Shown here piece after piece: positions 34,122-49,100 of a stretch of DNA of 64,000 nucleotides (its first letter is position 1; every line of letters begins with the position of its first letter). The stretch comes from Ceriagrion tenellum. Lineage: Eukaryota > Arthropoda > Insecta > Odonata > Coenagrionidae. The notes beneath the pieces were generated by a model. It was given only the letters and a program-made list of their open reading frames with translations, was not told the DNA's origin and did no database searches. The position numbers and the translations under genes were made by a program. The stretch is from NCBI GenBank assembly GCA_963169105.1, contig OY720633.1, positions 34,488,795 through 34,552,794 on the forward strand, given 5' to 3'.

Positions 34122-37100
34122 GTAAGGACGAGAATATTAGACATATTTTTATAGTCCGTGGGTTAGGAATATTATGTGTTTTGCAAGAATGGTCATGCTT
34201 ATCAGCATTTGTCGTACGTCAAATTCCTATCTACTCTCTATAATTGTAGGGGTAGGGTCGTCAACTAATCAGATATATCGTGAAGATGGATATCGTCAAG
34301 AAGAACACGAATTCGAAGACAGGAGTTTTCATTTCAAGTTGGATGATTCAACGTTTCTCTATGGTGTCTTCGATGGACACAATGGTGTGCAGGCTGCTAC
34401 ATTTGCCTTTCAGCGGATGGCAGCCGAAATCCTCTTGGGTCAACTATCTGGAAAGTCGGGTAACTTAGAAGTAAGTCGCCTTGTTTTAAAGTCATTGTTT
34501 ACAACTATTATTACGTGCTCATATATAATCACGTAAGGTGAAACCTGCCACGGCGGCCACCTCCCTTAAGCGGTCGCCACTTTAAACATTTTTTTTTCGG
34601 GAACGTTATGACTCGGGATAATCGGGATTTAGGATTGAGCCAACCGGCCTTGGCGATCGTCCGCGTAGTGCACTGCTTGAGGGAAAGCTCCTCTTCCACG
34701 GGTAAGCTGAATTCATCTTTTAAGCACTCACAGAGACCTTGGTAAGCTGGGTTGAATTGCGTCGGGAATCCCTGGTCATTCTTTAGACTCAGCTTGAAGC
34801 TGATGTGGGGAATTCATGATACCCAGTTAGGGCTAATTTTTGCATTCCAAGCAATTAGACAGTGACCAATCGGGAACATGTCCCTTCTCCCCCGAGTTAA
34901 TTTCTTTCTGGACCAGGTGTCAAGCCTCGAGGCTGTAGGCTCGAGGCTCGACTGATGGCTTGACACCTAGTCAAATAGCTGTAGATCTACAGCTATTTGT
35001 TTCACTATAACGAATGTAATGAGTAACGGCTAATTCGGCGTCACTCTGACTCTGGGAACAATAAGGTTACTGATTTTAGAGAGTGAAATATCCATTTCAG
35101 TGAGGATATTGGTATTAATTGGACTGATAATAATAACACCCCGAAAATTAGGTGAGGTCTCTCTTATCGTTTAGTTTCCAATAAATCACTCTCCCTCGGA
35201 AATAATGTGAGTAAAAATGTTTAAGGGTCGGGTAGAAATAGCACTTCTCTGCTATTCATTCCGGGAAATAGAGGTGCCCCTCTTTAGTAGGGAAATCCTT
35301 GAAGATTAGCTGTTTCGAAAGAATTTATGTCAACCATTTAGATGTCCAAATAAAAGAGCGTGGGAGACATCAACGTTACTGAATCTTTCTTGCAATGATT
35401 AATGAAATTAGTTTGAGCGAAATATCATTTCACCTGGAAATCGATTAATTTACTCTCATTTAAAAGAAAAATATCTCATCCTTTCAAAGATAACAAAATT
35501 TCAGTCCCTCATCAGGCTACTTTCCGAGAGATTTGTCAAGCAGTACCAGCAATTTTACGTGTGAAATGGTGTGCATGCACTCTAGAGAGATATAATTTAA
35601 AAAATGTGGAGTTTTCAACATCTAGATCTTGTCAAAAAATTAACAGGGTGTGGTTTGTATGTTTCCTTAACTATTTAACAAAGTATATTGTATAGTCACC
35701 CCATTAATTTTTTCAAGATCACTACAAACCCTACATTGTGAAGGAGTTTTAAATACAACTTGCAAGAAAATGGGTCAAGCTAAAGACTTTTATGCATCTA
35801 CCTTTTCTTTCTATGACTGGAAAAAGATGGACCTGCGATTCTTGCTACTTTTTGAAGGACCATACGAAATCAAAGAATTTAAAAGCTTGGCAACCTATGT
35901 CATTGAAAACCTTACTCAGGGGAAAAAAGGAATGTTTCACGTCACCCTCATGAAGTGATTCCCGGAAAGGGATTTAATTCAGCTGATTGTGTTTAGTTGT
36001 AGTTTATTTTGATGATGATTAAAGTGAAAGAGCTATGTTGTTTTTCTCTCATGAGACCTCACTTGAAGTATGCCACTAGCATTTGCCTTCATTTCCCTGG
36101 ATAGGACTAGTTTCATAAATTAAAATGACGTGCCTGAAGAGTAACCATTAATTCAAAGCCATCTATTTTATTTATTCATACATGATGGAAAAGTATATTT
36201 TCCATCCAGCAGTCACCTCCTAAAGCGGCCATTATTAAATGGATATGGTGGTGGCCTGTTATTATAGGTTTCACTGTTTTCTGATGATTTCCATGGTGTA
36301 TTTAGTATTATTGGGGTAATTTAAAGAGGTGGAAATTATTTGTTCAATAAATTCTGTTATTTGCAGGTCAGAGAGGTCCTCAGGCAAGCATTCATCGCTG
36401 TTGAAAGAGGTTATGTTGAATCTATTGGAGACCGTTTAGCGGAAAGAACCAATTTGCGATGTGAAATACCCCATGGAAAAAGTCCCAGAGAAGCTTTCCG
36501 CCAGTTTCCTTTTCTAGTGAACAAACTAGAGGCTCTTGATGCTGAGGTTTCTGCTGGCACTACTGCCGTTGTTGCTCTCGTTTACTCAGGACATCTTTAT
36601 GTAGCCAACGTTGGAGATTCACGTGCACTTCTTTGCAAAACAGATTCAAATGGAGTGCTGAGAGTGCAGCAGTTGAGTGTCGATCATGATCTGCGTAATG
36701 AAGATGAGTTACTTCGTTTGGCACAACTTGGTTTAGATGTAAACAAGATAAGGCAAGGCAAGATAAAAGTGGGAAATGTTAAACAGATTGTCTGTCTGTT
36801 TTGTGGGATAGTTCATTTGATTTCTCTTATTGTTCAGTGCATGACAATTAATGATTTTTGATGCGTGACTCTTGCTAATGAAACTTGCTAAAAAGTTGCC
36901 ACTTATATTATTTTTGCGTGATTTTAATTAAATATTTTTAAAATGAGATTTTTTTCTTTCCTTCAAGGATCTATCTTGGGAAATGAAGGAAATACAAGAT
37001 GTCTTGGGAACTATCTTGTCAAGGGAGGATTCAAAGAAATTCCAGAATTGATGAATGCTACAGCAGAACCTGTGATTGCTGAACCAGAAATTCATGGAGG

Positions 37101-40100
37101 GATAGCTCTTGATGAATCTTGCAGGTAAAATGAACATTTTTATTTTATGCTTTGGTGAACATTTTCACCTGGAGTGTTAGACAATATGAGGAACTTAAGA
37201 GGGAACTTATGGTGGGGCATCCAAAGGAGGGAAAATGGGACAATGCACCAGAAATTGGGATGTTAAGGATAAGGATTGTCCAAAAACATACCAATTAGCT
37301 GTTCAAAGATAGGAATGAATGCACAAAATTAGTGGTCTCTGTAATTTAAGAAAAGATTGAGCATTATCCTGATGTAACCATTAGTGTAATTAACAGTCCT
37401 TGGAAATGGAGCTAGCCCAAGAAAAATATGTTAGTTAATGCAAAAAAATGAGGTAGTTAAAAATAAACAAAACTCACCCCTGTGTAAGAGAGTTGGCAGC
37501 AATCCCGGGGGAAAATACCCATGGACAGTTCTGCTGAACAGTTCTCGAAGTTTTTGGTGATCATTTTTCACTATAACCGAGCAAGCAATGGTGTAAACAA
37601 ACACAGGAAAGTCAAGCCAAAAATCCTGTGAACTTACATACACTGCGAAGAAGCTTTTATGTGAGCTGATGGTTGATTATAGAAATGTTGTTGAAAATAA
37701 AAGAACCGATGCTACCACCAACAGCCTGAAGTACCTGAAGGTTTGGTAAAACTCCTATAAAGCCTTAAATACCAATCAAGATGTTGTAGAGAGGCCATAT
37801 ACTCAGGCAGTCAACTGAAAGGGCGTATAATTTGTGTTATAATGTGCTTGAAGTTCTGATTCACATGGCTTGTATGTATTCAAATACTTTATAAATGTCA
37901 CAAGGGGAGGTTATTATAAAATATTAATCAAAGATGTGCTAAGGTAATGATGATTGTACCTTTTCCCCCAAATATTTGACAGCATTGAGTTGTTAGCATT
38001 AATGCACAACGACTACGGATAAATATTAGAAAGTGAAATAAGATAATTTTCCTCTCAAAATCAATGAGTTAAATATGCAAAATGAATCTGAACTCAGCAA
38101 AAACTGTTTTGTCTCATAACTTTTCCAATGGATAACCTACCTATTGAAAATCACTGGGTCCAAGTACATTTTTACTAGTGCTGATTTTTCGTCATTATCA
38201 ATGAATTACTAATTTTAGTGAACAACTCAAGTGACATCTTGATTGAGATTTACTGTTATTCTTGTCTCCCCATTAAGTCCATGGATATTCGTGTATCTGT
38301 TAAAATTGCTCATTAACTCTCCTTCTGAACACTCCATAGCTCTGCAAATACATACATACATACCAATCACGCTGTTCCCTTCCGGGGTAGGCTCAGTCTT
38401 AAAGTTTCACTCATAAATACTTAAGTGTACACCTAACTCTGCGTCAATAAGGTAGACTCTAGAAAATTTTTATGGTTGCCTTTTTTATATAAACATTTAC
38501 TGGTAGTTGATAATACATGTTTATCATTTCCTGGTCAGATGATAGAAAAAATACCATGGTAGTTACATAGCTCAGTATGTTTCATGAATATTGGAATAAA
38601 CATGTGAATTGTTAAATAGATTCAGAGAAGATAAACTCAAGGTGAGGTAGAAGTAGAAGGTCAAGGGGATGGAGGAAAATAATTTTATCACATTCATCAT
38701 GTCATGTGATTTTTTAATACAAGTGAAGGGATTTTCAGGTTATTCAGTAAAATTACAATGGCAGTGCACCCAGAATACACTTGATATAATGCTATAATAA
38801 CACTTATAATTAGCCATGTGCCACATATCTTTTTATGCAATACTATGATTTTCCACTGACATAATCCTAGACTTTCCAGTATGAGTTGCAAAATGCAAGA
38901 ACATTTAAGGAAGTTGGTTATACAGTATGTTGTCCAAGGGCATAGAGGTGTTAGGTGCTGACTGGTGATTTTGAGAATGAGTTTCCTTTATGTTGAGGTA
39001 CTAACGTACATTATCATTTGATTCACTCTTTAAAAATTCTTCTGCATGAAGAGTATCAACAAAAAATTCGATGCTAACTCAAACAAATTTTTGGAGTCTT
39101 GCCCACTGTCTCAGATTTTCATTTCTTTCCCTGTTGCTAGTTTGAATTCCAAAATATTTTAACCCCAACTGAGCACTTCAATTACTTATTGACATTTGAA
39201 TATCTGTATTCTCATGCCTCAATTAGTTATTGAGATTTTAGTATCTGTATACACCAGGACACAGAGGAAAAATAGGCCCATGAGTCAAATTGTTCACATC
39301 GGCCATTTTTATACCTCTGTAAAAGCTTAAATAAGTTAGCAAAACTGGTAAATATTTAATCTGTCATTAACACGTATCACAAAGATTCACTTTTAAACAT
39401 TTACTGTTATATAAATATTCAAGCATTGCTGTTTTGACAGATTTTCACCCAAAAATGACATTTTTTCTGACCCATATGCAAATCAAATGTAAAAGCTGTG
39501 AAAAATGAAAGAGGAAATATGATAATAAGAACTGAAGCAAATCACAAGTCCAATTTACTGTGAATACCGAAGGAACAGGAGTATCAATATGTCTCGCGTA
39601 TGGACAGCACTCTCACATTAGGTGACAATTGGCAGTCTGGGAAAGAGTTCGAGGATGGTCCCTGGGGTAACTACTATGAATACCATTTCTAAGCCAAGGG
39701 GTCCTCCCACCCCTAGGGAACACCCAGGTAACGACTTTGAATACAGGCCTAAATGGTGTGCAAGATTCAGTGTGTTGTGCCCTTATTCTCATGCCTTAAT
39801 TAAAATATTTACTTACCCTATGATGGATATTTTCACCTGGAAAATGGAAATTTGACATATATTGCCTGGAAAAGTCATGGAACTTCATAATTATAGGTCT
39901 TTGCAACCCTGGTTACTCGGTTTGTTAGTTATACCTTGAATGTCATATTTGATAGTAGGAATATATTGTGTATGGTCGAGTTGTTCTTGTAAACTTTAGG
40001 TGAACAGGACAATTATCTATTAGGAGGGGGATTTTTATATTCTGCATGCTAAATTTTATTCATAACTTGTATAGCCTAGATTCATGTGCCAAAGTTATTG

Positions 40101-43100
40101 TCGATGAGTCATAAGTGTGCTCTGTAGGCCAGGATCAAACTCTCTAAACATGCTTTGACTAAATTACCAACTTTCCTGATAATTTGAAGGTTCAGTTTTT
40201 GGGTCCTGTCAGTAATTTCCTCATCTTCACATGCCGAGAAAAAAATTGAAGTATGAATGCTTGTGAGACCTGAAGGTACTGTTTGAATGTATGATTAACT
40301 GCTGCAAATTTTCAAATCCCTTTATTTTGGCATCGCTTGGCAAAGGAAGGGCTCTTCTTTTCCTATTAATTCTAACAACTGAATTAAGCATCCATGCAAC
40401 CAGTTGTGATGCTTGGTATTTGCTCATAAGATAGGGCAGGTAAACTGTGGCTTGAAATACACCAGCAAAAAATTTTTTTCACCCACTTTTAGTGAACATC
40501 TCACCATGAAATTTACAACACGTATAGTGACAACTTTGTGCATTCATGTAATATTTTTATTTTGCCAGTAACATAATTCTGCTAGAAATAGGAATCATTC
40601 TAACCTGTGAAGTGTGTTTATCCTGTCTCCCATTACACTGTTCCAACTTCTGGCCCTATACAGTGAAACAATCAACCATTAGCTTCTCTATCCGAAATGC
40701 CTCAAACCTAAATACTTAATTCCTGCCTTCAACATAAGATCTCAACCCAAGAGTTTCAAACGATAATCCTCCTCCCACACCTCACACTGCACATTGGTCC
40801 AGCAAACCAAAGGTCCGTGGTTCGATTCCCGGTCCAGGCTGAATTTTTCTCATGGCAATTTCTTCAAAAAACACCTCACACTGTTGATTCCTCCTACTCT
40901 GGAGTTTTAGTACACTTTTATTTGGGATGAAGCGCCTTTCTGAAGCAAAGAACACTACATATGTTCACATAATAAATTGCAAGCTTAAAGAAAAACTTTT
41001 TGCCTAAAATGCCCTACAAAATTGAATATTTATTACTCTAGCCATGAAGGTACCAATGCCTGTAAGTGAAAGCTCCAAAAATCATGGCGAGCCCCCACCC
41101 GAGACTCCAGAATAGAAAAGATGTGACCCCCCTCCCCTCCAACGCCTTCATTGTCGGCCCATTGCCACTTATTGCTGCCAATTTCTTGACTGATTTTTTT
41201 CTATAAAAATAACCATTTGTACATGTCTGTGACAACAACTTTCTACCCTAACATTCACCAATTATCTTGAGGGATTCTTTACTAAAAAGGAACCCCTTTA
41301 TGTATGTAGGGGATAAAACGTTTTACCCAGCCAATCACCAATTTTCTTGGGGGATTCTTTTCTAAAAAAATTTTAATTTCCACATGACTGCTGCCACAAA
41401 TTTTCTTGATTGATATTTTTAATTAAAAAACTGTTTCTACATGTTCTTGGTTACAACTTTTACCCTGCTGATCACCAATTATTTAAATTTACTCAAAAAC
41501 AGTCGTACCACTTTCTCAAATTGTTAAAAATACCACAATTTGTATATACCACAAATTACTATATATAATAATATATTATTTATTCTATATTCTTTATTCT
41601 ATAATTATTATTATTCTATATTATTATTATATAATAATCTATTACTATGTATAATAATATAATAATAAAACTGATACTAATACTAAAAAAAGTTAAGACT
41701 AATAACAGTCAAACTACTTCCTCAAATACTGAAAAAACATGAATTAGAAACTTCTTGTACCCTCAGAATGCCCTTTTCCTCTCTCTCAGAGTTTTAAAAT
41801 TAGTGTAAACAGCATTTCCACTTCTTTTCCAAAAAAGCCAGGCCCTGAAGGCCATTTTCACCAATGAAAATAGTATTTTGGTCCTGCATACTGATCCAGC
41901 CAAGGACCAGTTTCACTCTACTGGTCCGCAACCTTGTTGGCTGTGACAAAAGGGGCTTATTTTTAATGCGAGGTTTTGCCACTTCCTCATAAAAACTTAA
42001 ATTGGAATCTTCATGTGCACTCAAATATGCGAATGTCCTGGCTTGCAAATGTCTGGAAATTGCAAAAAGCAGCATTTTTACTTCTTAAAAATGCCATATT
42101 CAATTTTCAAAATGGCCATTGTGGCTTGCATACCGACCCAACTTAGCACCCCTGTTTCACCCCTGCAACCTTGTTGGCTGGGAAAAAAGGCATATTTTGG
42201 AGGTGAAATTAGTGAGTATCCCTTGAGCCCAGCTTCAGTCAAACTAGAAAAATGAAATTGAAATCGTTCAAATATATCATGTAATTGGTCATATTGGAAT
42301 GCACATATGTATCTAAAAATCATACGTGTGAGAGGTGAAATTTTTTACATTTTGCATACATTACACTACGTTATGGTGTCACTGTCATTTTTTAGATGCA
42401 TGGAAGTTTCTCACAAAACTTTTTTGTGCTGGTATGGCACTAGCTGCAGTTTACTTTGAGGGCATACTGTAATATTCCTGTTGCCTTGCTGAGAAGGGGC
42501 AGTTGTGGAAAAAAATATTCTCACTTGAACCTTATTTATTAGACAGATTTCTGGGTGGAAATTAACCTTGAGTGGGAGGTACCATGGGCTCCGAGGTGAG
42601 AAACATCTTGAGATGATGAAAAATGGAAGTAATGACTTTACAGATACAAAGCAGTTTTGAGATTAAAATGGACATACTGTCAATATGATTAAAGTACCTT
42701 TCAGATTAATAAACAATTGACTTATTCAAGTTTGAGCAATGGAAGTTTGACTGTACATCTACATACTACCCTGCGAGCCTCCACATGGGCGTGTGGTAGG
42801 GGGTGTTAGGTCACCAGCCGTATAAAGATGCAAGGTTTTGGCAGGTGAAATGGTGACGTGTATTATGAGAGTGTTTTCAGTGGAGCTCAGTTTTTATTGT
42901 GGTATCTGTATGGAATATATTTATGTCACTCCACCTCATCTCTTGTAAGATATTGTCAGCTTACTCTTTGTTTTACATTATTTTAATAACTGAAGACAAG
43001 ATACTTGAAACCTTATCAATTTATTTTGGGAAATGTCTCTCAGAAGCCCTTAACATTTTAATGCACAATATACCTAATGATATCCTATTTCTACCATTAA

Positions 43101-46100
43101 AAAAACTGCATTTTGATCAATTCTCTCACTCTTCACCCATACATCATGGCAATCCTCAATGTCATGTCCCCCAGAATAATCAATCTCTGGGGAAAGAAAT
43201 ATGTTAACTGGTTTGATTGAGTAAATGGTACAGTTCTTTGAGAACATCCCTGTACTTAATTTTATTACGTGTTAGAGGTCTCAAGATAATATAACTTTGT
43301 ATTTATTACACGAAATACGTGGTTTTTTTACCTCAATTATTGCTTATTAATCAGTATGTGCATATGTATATTTGAAAGTGCTTCTATTTATTGTCCTTGG
43401 CTGATTGTATTCCAGCATTGCATTGTTGCTTTAAATTTTAGATTCCTGCTCCTAATGTCTGATGGAGTGTACAAGTCATTGGAAGAAGCTACTGGAACTG
43501 ATCAAGTGAATAAAGAAATTGCCCAAATGACTGTGGAAGAGGTAAGACCTCAGGTTTTAAAAGATATAAAAAATGTATGACTACTCTAAGGCTGTGACCC
43601 ACGATTTCTCATATTTGCTGGCACAGGAGTAATCTTGGGTTGTTCCTAAATGCCCTCTAACCCTCTCAACAAGACGGCTATAGTGGTTGTTGAGATTATT
43701 TGGGGGTTTGCTAATGCTGTTAACATATGAAAGCGTGAATGATTCATTATGGTTCCTGCTGCTGATGAGTATTAAGAGCATTGTCAGATTTAGACTTTTG
43801 TCAGTTCTCTTGGAACCAGTTAACAATGTATAGCGAGGTATACCTATACTGTCATTTAAACATCAGTTGAAGTAGTATGTAGTAGAAAGTCTGCTTATTT
43901 CAAGATAATATTAACCACAACCTTAGAATAAAGATCTGGTCGCTCAGCCACTGAAATGGTCTTTATGGTGATGCTGCAGTTTCTCAGTTGCTAGTTTATG
44001 GGGAGCAATAAGCTTATGAATACAGTATTATCCCAGGTTTGGGAAAATGTAACTTTGGTAGATAAAAGCCGAACTCGAAAATTTAACTGCAATAAATTCC
44101 TAAATTTTTGAACAATGAAGGATAAAAATTATAATTCGAGCCTCGTGCACAAATGGGTGGATGTAGAGGATATGCTGAACATCATACTCTCTATGCTCTG
44201 CAGTTGCCATTGGTTTGTTTATATTCATTCTCGGTTATATTCTATGCTTAAAAGGTGAATATTAAGGACTGTAGTCTAAAAAGTGTTGAAATATGTCAAG
44301 AAGGTGCTAGATAATACCCATGGTGAATTAGTGCAAAAGAGAAGAGGTAGGATTTGAAGAATCCTTCAGAAATATAAACCATGTACACCTACTCTGTCTG
44401 TTATGCTGGTGAATTGCACCTACATCACATCTTCAATGAGCCAAAAAAATGAGACAAAAAGTATATCAGCATGAAATAAACAATGAACCTGTGACCCTCT
44501 AACTACAGGCAATGTCATTGCCCTTCCACCTTCGATATCACTGTTGATACCAGCAGACATGCTCTCTTCTGTTAAAAAAACTCATGATATGATCAAGACA
44601 ACTTGGCGTTGTTTGTTATGTAAGAACTTAAATCAATATCATTTGGGATCATAGAATGTTTTCATTGGTGAATTGGGTTTGTTCAATATATTTGCATTTA
44701 ATAGTTTTGTCTGTTAGAACAATTATTTGCTCATCAAAGCATTATATACAATACTTGAAGCAAATAATTGCCCAAATTTTTCTGGTGTAATGAATAGCAA
44801 TATTGCTCTCTCATTAAGAATGATGTACCTCAGAGTCAGCACCACATAAAATGTACCTACTTTAATACTATCAATTTCTTACTGATACTTAAATTTTCCA
44901 ATGACCATCACTTAATATGTGCAAAAAATACAATCAGGTAACTGAAAGTTTGGAAGAAAAATAATTATAATCGGTACAGATTTTCATTAAAAATTTTAAG
45001 CTGCTGTTTAAATCATTTAGGATATAAATTCTCTGCAAGAAAAAAATTTGAGGTTAGGGCGATGATTGGGGAGATAAACATGGAGTGAATTCACATTGGT
45101 CTCCTAGAAGCTCCAATGTAGATTAATATCTTAAAATGAGAAGTCTTTTACTCCAAAAATATATATATTTTTATGCTCATTTAGTCTTCTGCCATGGTGT
45201 TACTGCAAAATCTGAATAACCTTTTTCTTTTAAGTAGAAATACTAAGAGTCACCCATGGTGTTGTGCTGAAAATATGGATAACTGCATGAAGTGGCTGCA
45301 ATTGTCTAAGGTCGAGTCCTCAAAGTTAACTATCACGTCAAAACAAAAACCTTCACTTGGTTTCCCTAATTAGTGCAATTAGTTGTAAAAAAGAGGATGA
45401 TGAGTTAGCTTAGAAAAATATAAGACTTTATCATTTATGAGAGAGAATACAACCTCATGGTCTACTCTAGTGAATTACTAACCTTTCCTCATCTATTGAA
45501 TCTAAAATGCAGAACCAAGGCAACGATCAATTCGTGACTTTGGAGGAAAAATATTTCTTATCTCTAGTTGATTGCTCCTATATGATAATAATTATTTTTA
45601 CTACTAGTTTGGTGATAATGTAGGCAGGTTAACTATCCAAGTCCTCATGTTGTTTCAAAGCTTTGGGAATTAGTGTCCAGATCCAAGCTTTGTATTTCAG
45701 GTGACACAAATTACTTAATTCATTTCCTCAGTCAAGTTATGATGTTGTGGGACATCAAGGTGTTTGGCTGACAATATTGTTATGAAGCTCATGGACCTGC
45801 ATTTGAATAAGAGAAGGAATATGACATATTTGTAATTTTTTACATCTTGGTTTTTAACTAAAAATCTTGAAGAATATGCAACTAATGATACACTGCATGT
45901 CAATTCAGACAGGCCATGAAATATCTGCTTATAGTTCCTCTTTTTCTATGGACAGGCCCCTTTTTGAGGATAGAAACTGGTAAAAATGTTAGGGTAGTAG
46001 CTTATGATATGTGGGTGATTAATCTTGGTTGCCACTGTCCTTCATTCCTGTCCCTAAACTCCTTTCTGCTTATGATATCACACTCTTGAATATGTTTTTC

Positions 46101-49100
46101 ACTAGCAAAATGATATGTCGAAAGGTTAAAACTTATTTTGGTCTAGCTCTTGGCCAATTCAGTCTTGTATATTCATTTTTTGGTACATCAACACAAACTT
46201 CCTGAGTACCTTACCTGAAATACCTGGTTTCACTCAGGCTAGACAACTAATTATTTGTAAGATGCAGTCATTATAGTATACATTTGTAGTACATTTGTGA
46301 AAGCTGAAGAGCAGAGTCTTGATATAGTGGAATGTTTAAAGCATATTCTTAATATTGATAGTTTAAATTCAATCATTGCATAATTATAATTTTTTGTTAA
46401 AAATAGATAATGAGTTTACAGAAAAATGAAAATCATACATCATTATTAGGTGTAGGGGTTCACACCTATGCCACATCATTATTAATGTGGAGAGACTTAT
46501 GCACTCCTGCCTTTAAATTGCATTATGCATACTGATACAAGAAATAGATGGTCAGCTACAAAACTGCTTTATCACCAAGAGTGGGACCATGGGATTGGTT
46601 GCAGGGTTCTCTCGAATGATCTTGAACATCTTCTATGACACCATACAGCCAATTGCTTGCATCCCTGACTATCCCCAGGGAAATTTCATTGTTGACACCT
46701 CAGATGGATTGAACCATGGAAATGGATCTTCCAACAAGGTGTCTAAGGTGTTGGGGATTCAGCTCTCATGACACCTGTAATCAGTCTTGAGAGCTAAGGT
46801 CTTTTTCACCTTGCCAAAGCATGCTTTTAATGACTACAATTGTTGGTGAAAATCAGTGATGTGAAAAATCTTTCAAATGTAGAAAATCTTTTAAATTGCT
46901 GTTCAACAAGCTACCTCAATACTAACTTCACCGTGAAGATGTAAGCACACCTAGCAGGAAAGTAACAAACTATGACCTTACTGGGTGGTCATGTGCTCCT
47001 TAACCACTTGAGTGGCGAACCGATTTTCCAAAAAGCCCATTCATGTGGGGAAAAAAATTATTTTTAACAACAATAAATTTTTTTAGTCAGAGTAAAGGAA
47101 TTACATTTATTATCATATTCCTTTTATACCTGACAATTTTATACATGTATTTTAATAAAATATCGTGATAATGAACAAAAAGATATTTTTACAAATTCAA
47201 CTTTCGTGTGAAAATCTTTAAAACATGGAGTTGGGCATAAAGCCACTGCACAATCTGGGCAGCAGAATCTAGTTTCCCTCTGATGCCCTGCTTTAAAACA
47301 CTACACATCTTTTTGTTGGGAAAGCCTTTTTTTGAGTGGGTGGAATTGAGTCTACAAATTGTCTCTCTGTCAACCTAGTAGGGGAAGGGATGTGAGAAGG
47401 ATTTCCCCTTCCTGCCCTAGTTTGGCCGTACTGTGATATGAAATTTTCTGCCAAAGTGATCTGAAAATTTTTCCTCAGCTATTTCCCTCCATTCTTTTTG
47501 TAAGTAACAAATGAATTAATAAAACAAATATCTAGTAAGTGCCAAAATATTTTCATATAGTATTTTGAATGACGGTTTCTTGCTGTTTTGTAAATGTTCA
47601 TCATCGCATCACTCCTGTCCACACTCCCCATATTTATATTACATATAATCTTGAACCACTGATGGCTTCATCACAACTCCTCTTTTTCCCTTCACTTGGC
47701 ACATTTGAGTGCCAAGAATTGTGCTTACTAATGCAACATCCTCCCTGTCCTTCCATTTCAGCACCATCTGCTTTCCCCGAAACGCAGCAACGTTTTCTCC
47801 CTTTTTCAACTTTTCCACTTTCACCGATTGGGGAAACCCCTTCCTATTGGGACATATAGTTTCTATGACATCCGTTTTTCTTGCACAAAGTTTATCAACT
47901 AGTGCTGCGCTAGTGTACCAATTATCCAAATACGTTATTTATCCTTTGTCTAGCAGTTTATCAGCTAAATCTAACACAATCCTGCTGGTTATTGGATCAT
48001 GTTTGAGCGTTTCACTAAGAATCGTGTCTTTCCCGGTGTAAAGTTGAAGTTCCATACATACCCCGTTTCACACTCGCACAAAATGAAGAACTTGATCCTA
48101 AACCTGCTGCATTTGGAGGAAATGAATTGCTTCCATGATAGTCGGCCTTTCCATAGTAGTAGGGACTCATCCACCACTATTGCTGCTTCAGGGATGTATA
48201 GGGCAGAAAACTTCTCTTTCACATGCTCCAAGACTGGTAAAATTTTGAAGAGTTTTTTATTGGGGCAGTCTTCATTATATGTTCCATTGTCCACAAAATG
48301 GAGAAATTTCTATAGCACACAAAAATCTTCTTTCCTTAAAAACTTTTCGAAAGTATGGAGACTAGATGCTCTCCCGTTTCGAAAAATAGCTGTGAAAATC
48401 TGGCTTCTGTATAATTCCCAGCAAAATAAAAACACCTAGCAATGTTTTTATTTCGCCAGGTCTTGTCTCACTCCACTCATGCACCCTTGATTGGGGTTTT
48501 AGATTAGGATTACTTTCCAGAAACTGCCAAGCGTTGAGGTTTGTCTGCTCAGATATCAAGCCACAGAGTCCATCATCCACAAAGTTTTTGAATATTTCTA
48601 ATATGTCTACCTTATTCTCCAACTGCATCACTATGCCACTAGTGCCTTCAAAATCAAATCGATTTCGCATGGTTTCATGCGAGCTCCATGACAGTGGATC
48701 CAGTGGTGCACACTCCCACTTCATCTTCCGATTCCTCACTTTCTTCTGATTCCAAAGGACCTACGTTCGTGTGCACAAAAATGTCATCGCTATCACTTTC
48801 GTAACTTTCTTCCAAAAGTTCACAAATAGTGTCCTAGGAGGGAGAAGCGGACCTTTCTCTTTTAATGCTTGATGCCATTAGTGATGGAACACTCTAAATC
48901 AATTCGAGCTTGTGAACTCCAGAGGAACGGAAATATCTAACACAAGTTCACACTTTTCTCAATAATTTTGCACACTTGCTTATAACCGTGTACACACACA
49001 AAGCTGGCGACTCACACTGATTGCTCACACAAAATCTGCATGGCTTGCACCCTTGCCAAACGAATAGAACAGTTACTCTTTCCATGCGGGAGTTGGGGAA

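Larger units (their letters stand above)
34536..36276. mobile_element. Candidate pogo/Tigger-like element by terminal motifs
   Basis: Left edge GGTGAAACCTGCCACGG (34537 on) and right edge, on the complement, CAGTGAAACCTATAATAACA (from 36276). Both edges are followed inward by GGCCACC and AAGCGG-type motifs. This start is typical of Tigger/pogo ends. The inverted repeats are heavily diverged and a clean TA duplication is not visible, so the limits are tentative. Confidence 0.4.
34471..36366 (+). other. TAB1 intron 2 with mobile-element debris
   Basis: Contains a pogo/Tigger-like candidate (34536-36276), a strongly palindromic block (34911-34999) and an integrase-like open frame (35770-35958), each listed separately. 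No alternative TAB1 exon was seen. Confidence 0.7.
37125..43441 (+). other. TAB1 intron 4 (6.3 kb) with repeats
   Basis: Contains a retroposon tail (38345-38400), a SINE copy (40793-40870), degenerate tandem repeats (41160-41500 and 41810-42320), an AT-rich tract (41555-41690) and a LINE 3' end (42754-42902). The stretch 37130-40790 otherwise shows nothing supportable. 39830-39910 has CCTGGAAAAGTCATGGAA near AACCCTGGTTAC, possibly a decayed relative of the hAT end at 24935. Confidence 0.8.

Noticed and set aside
46589..46771. Short plus-strand frame in TAB1 intron 5 as an alternative exon
   Set aside because: No flanking splice sites in the right phase and no match to any TAB1 segment.
47569..48439. 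Plus-strand open frames in 47.5-48.4 kb
   Set aside because: They are antisense to the piggyBac transposase fragments.
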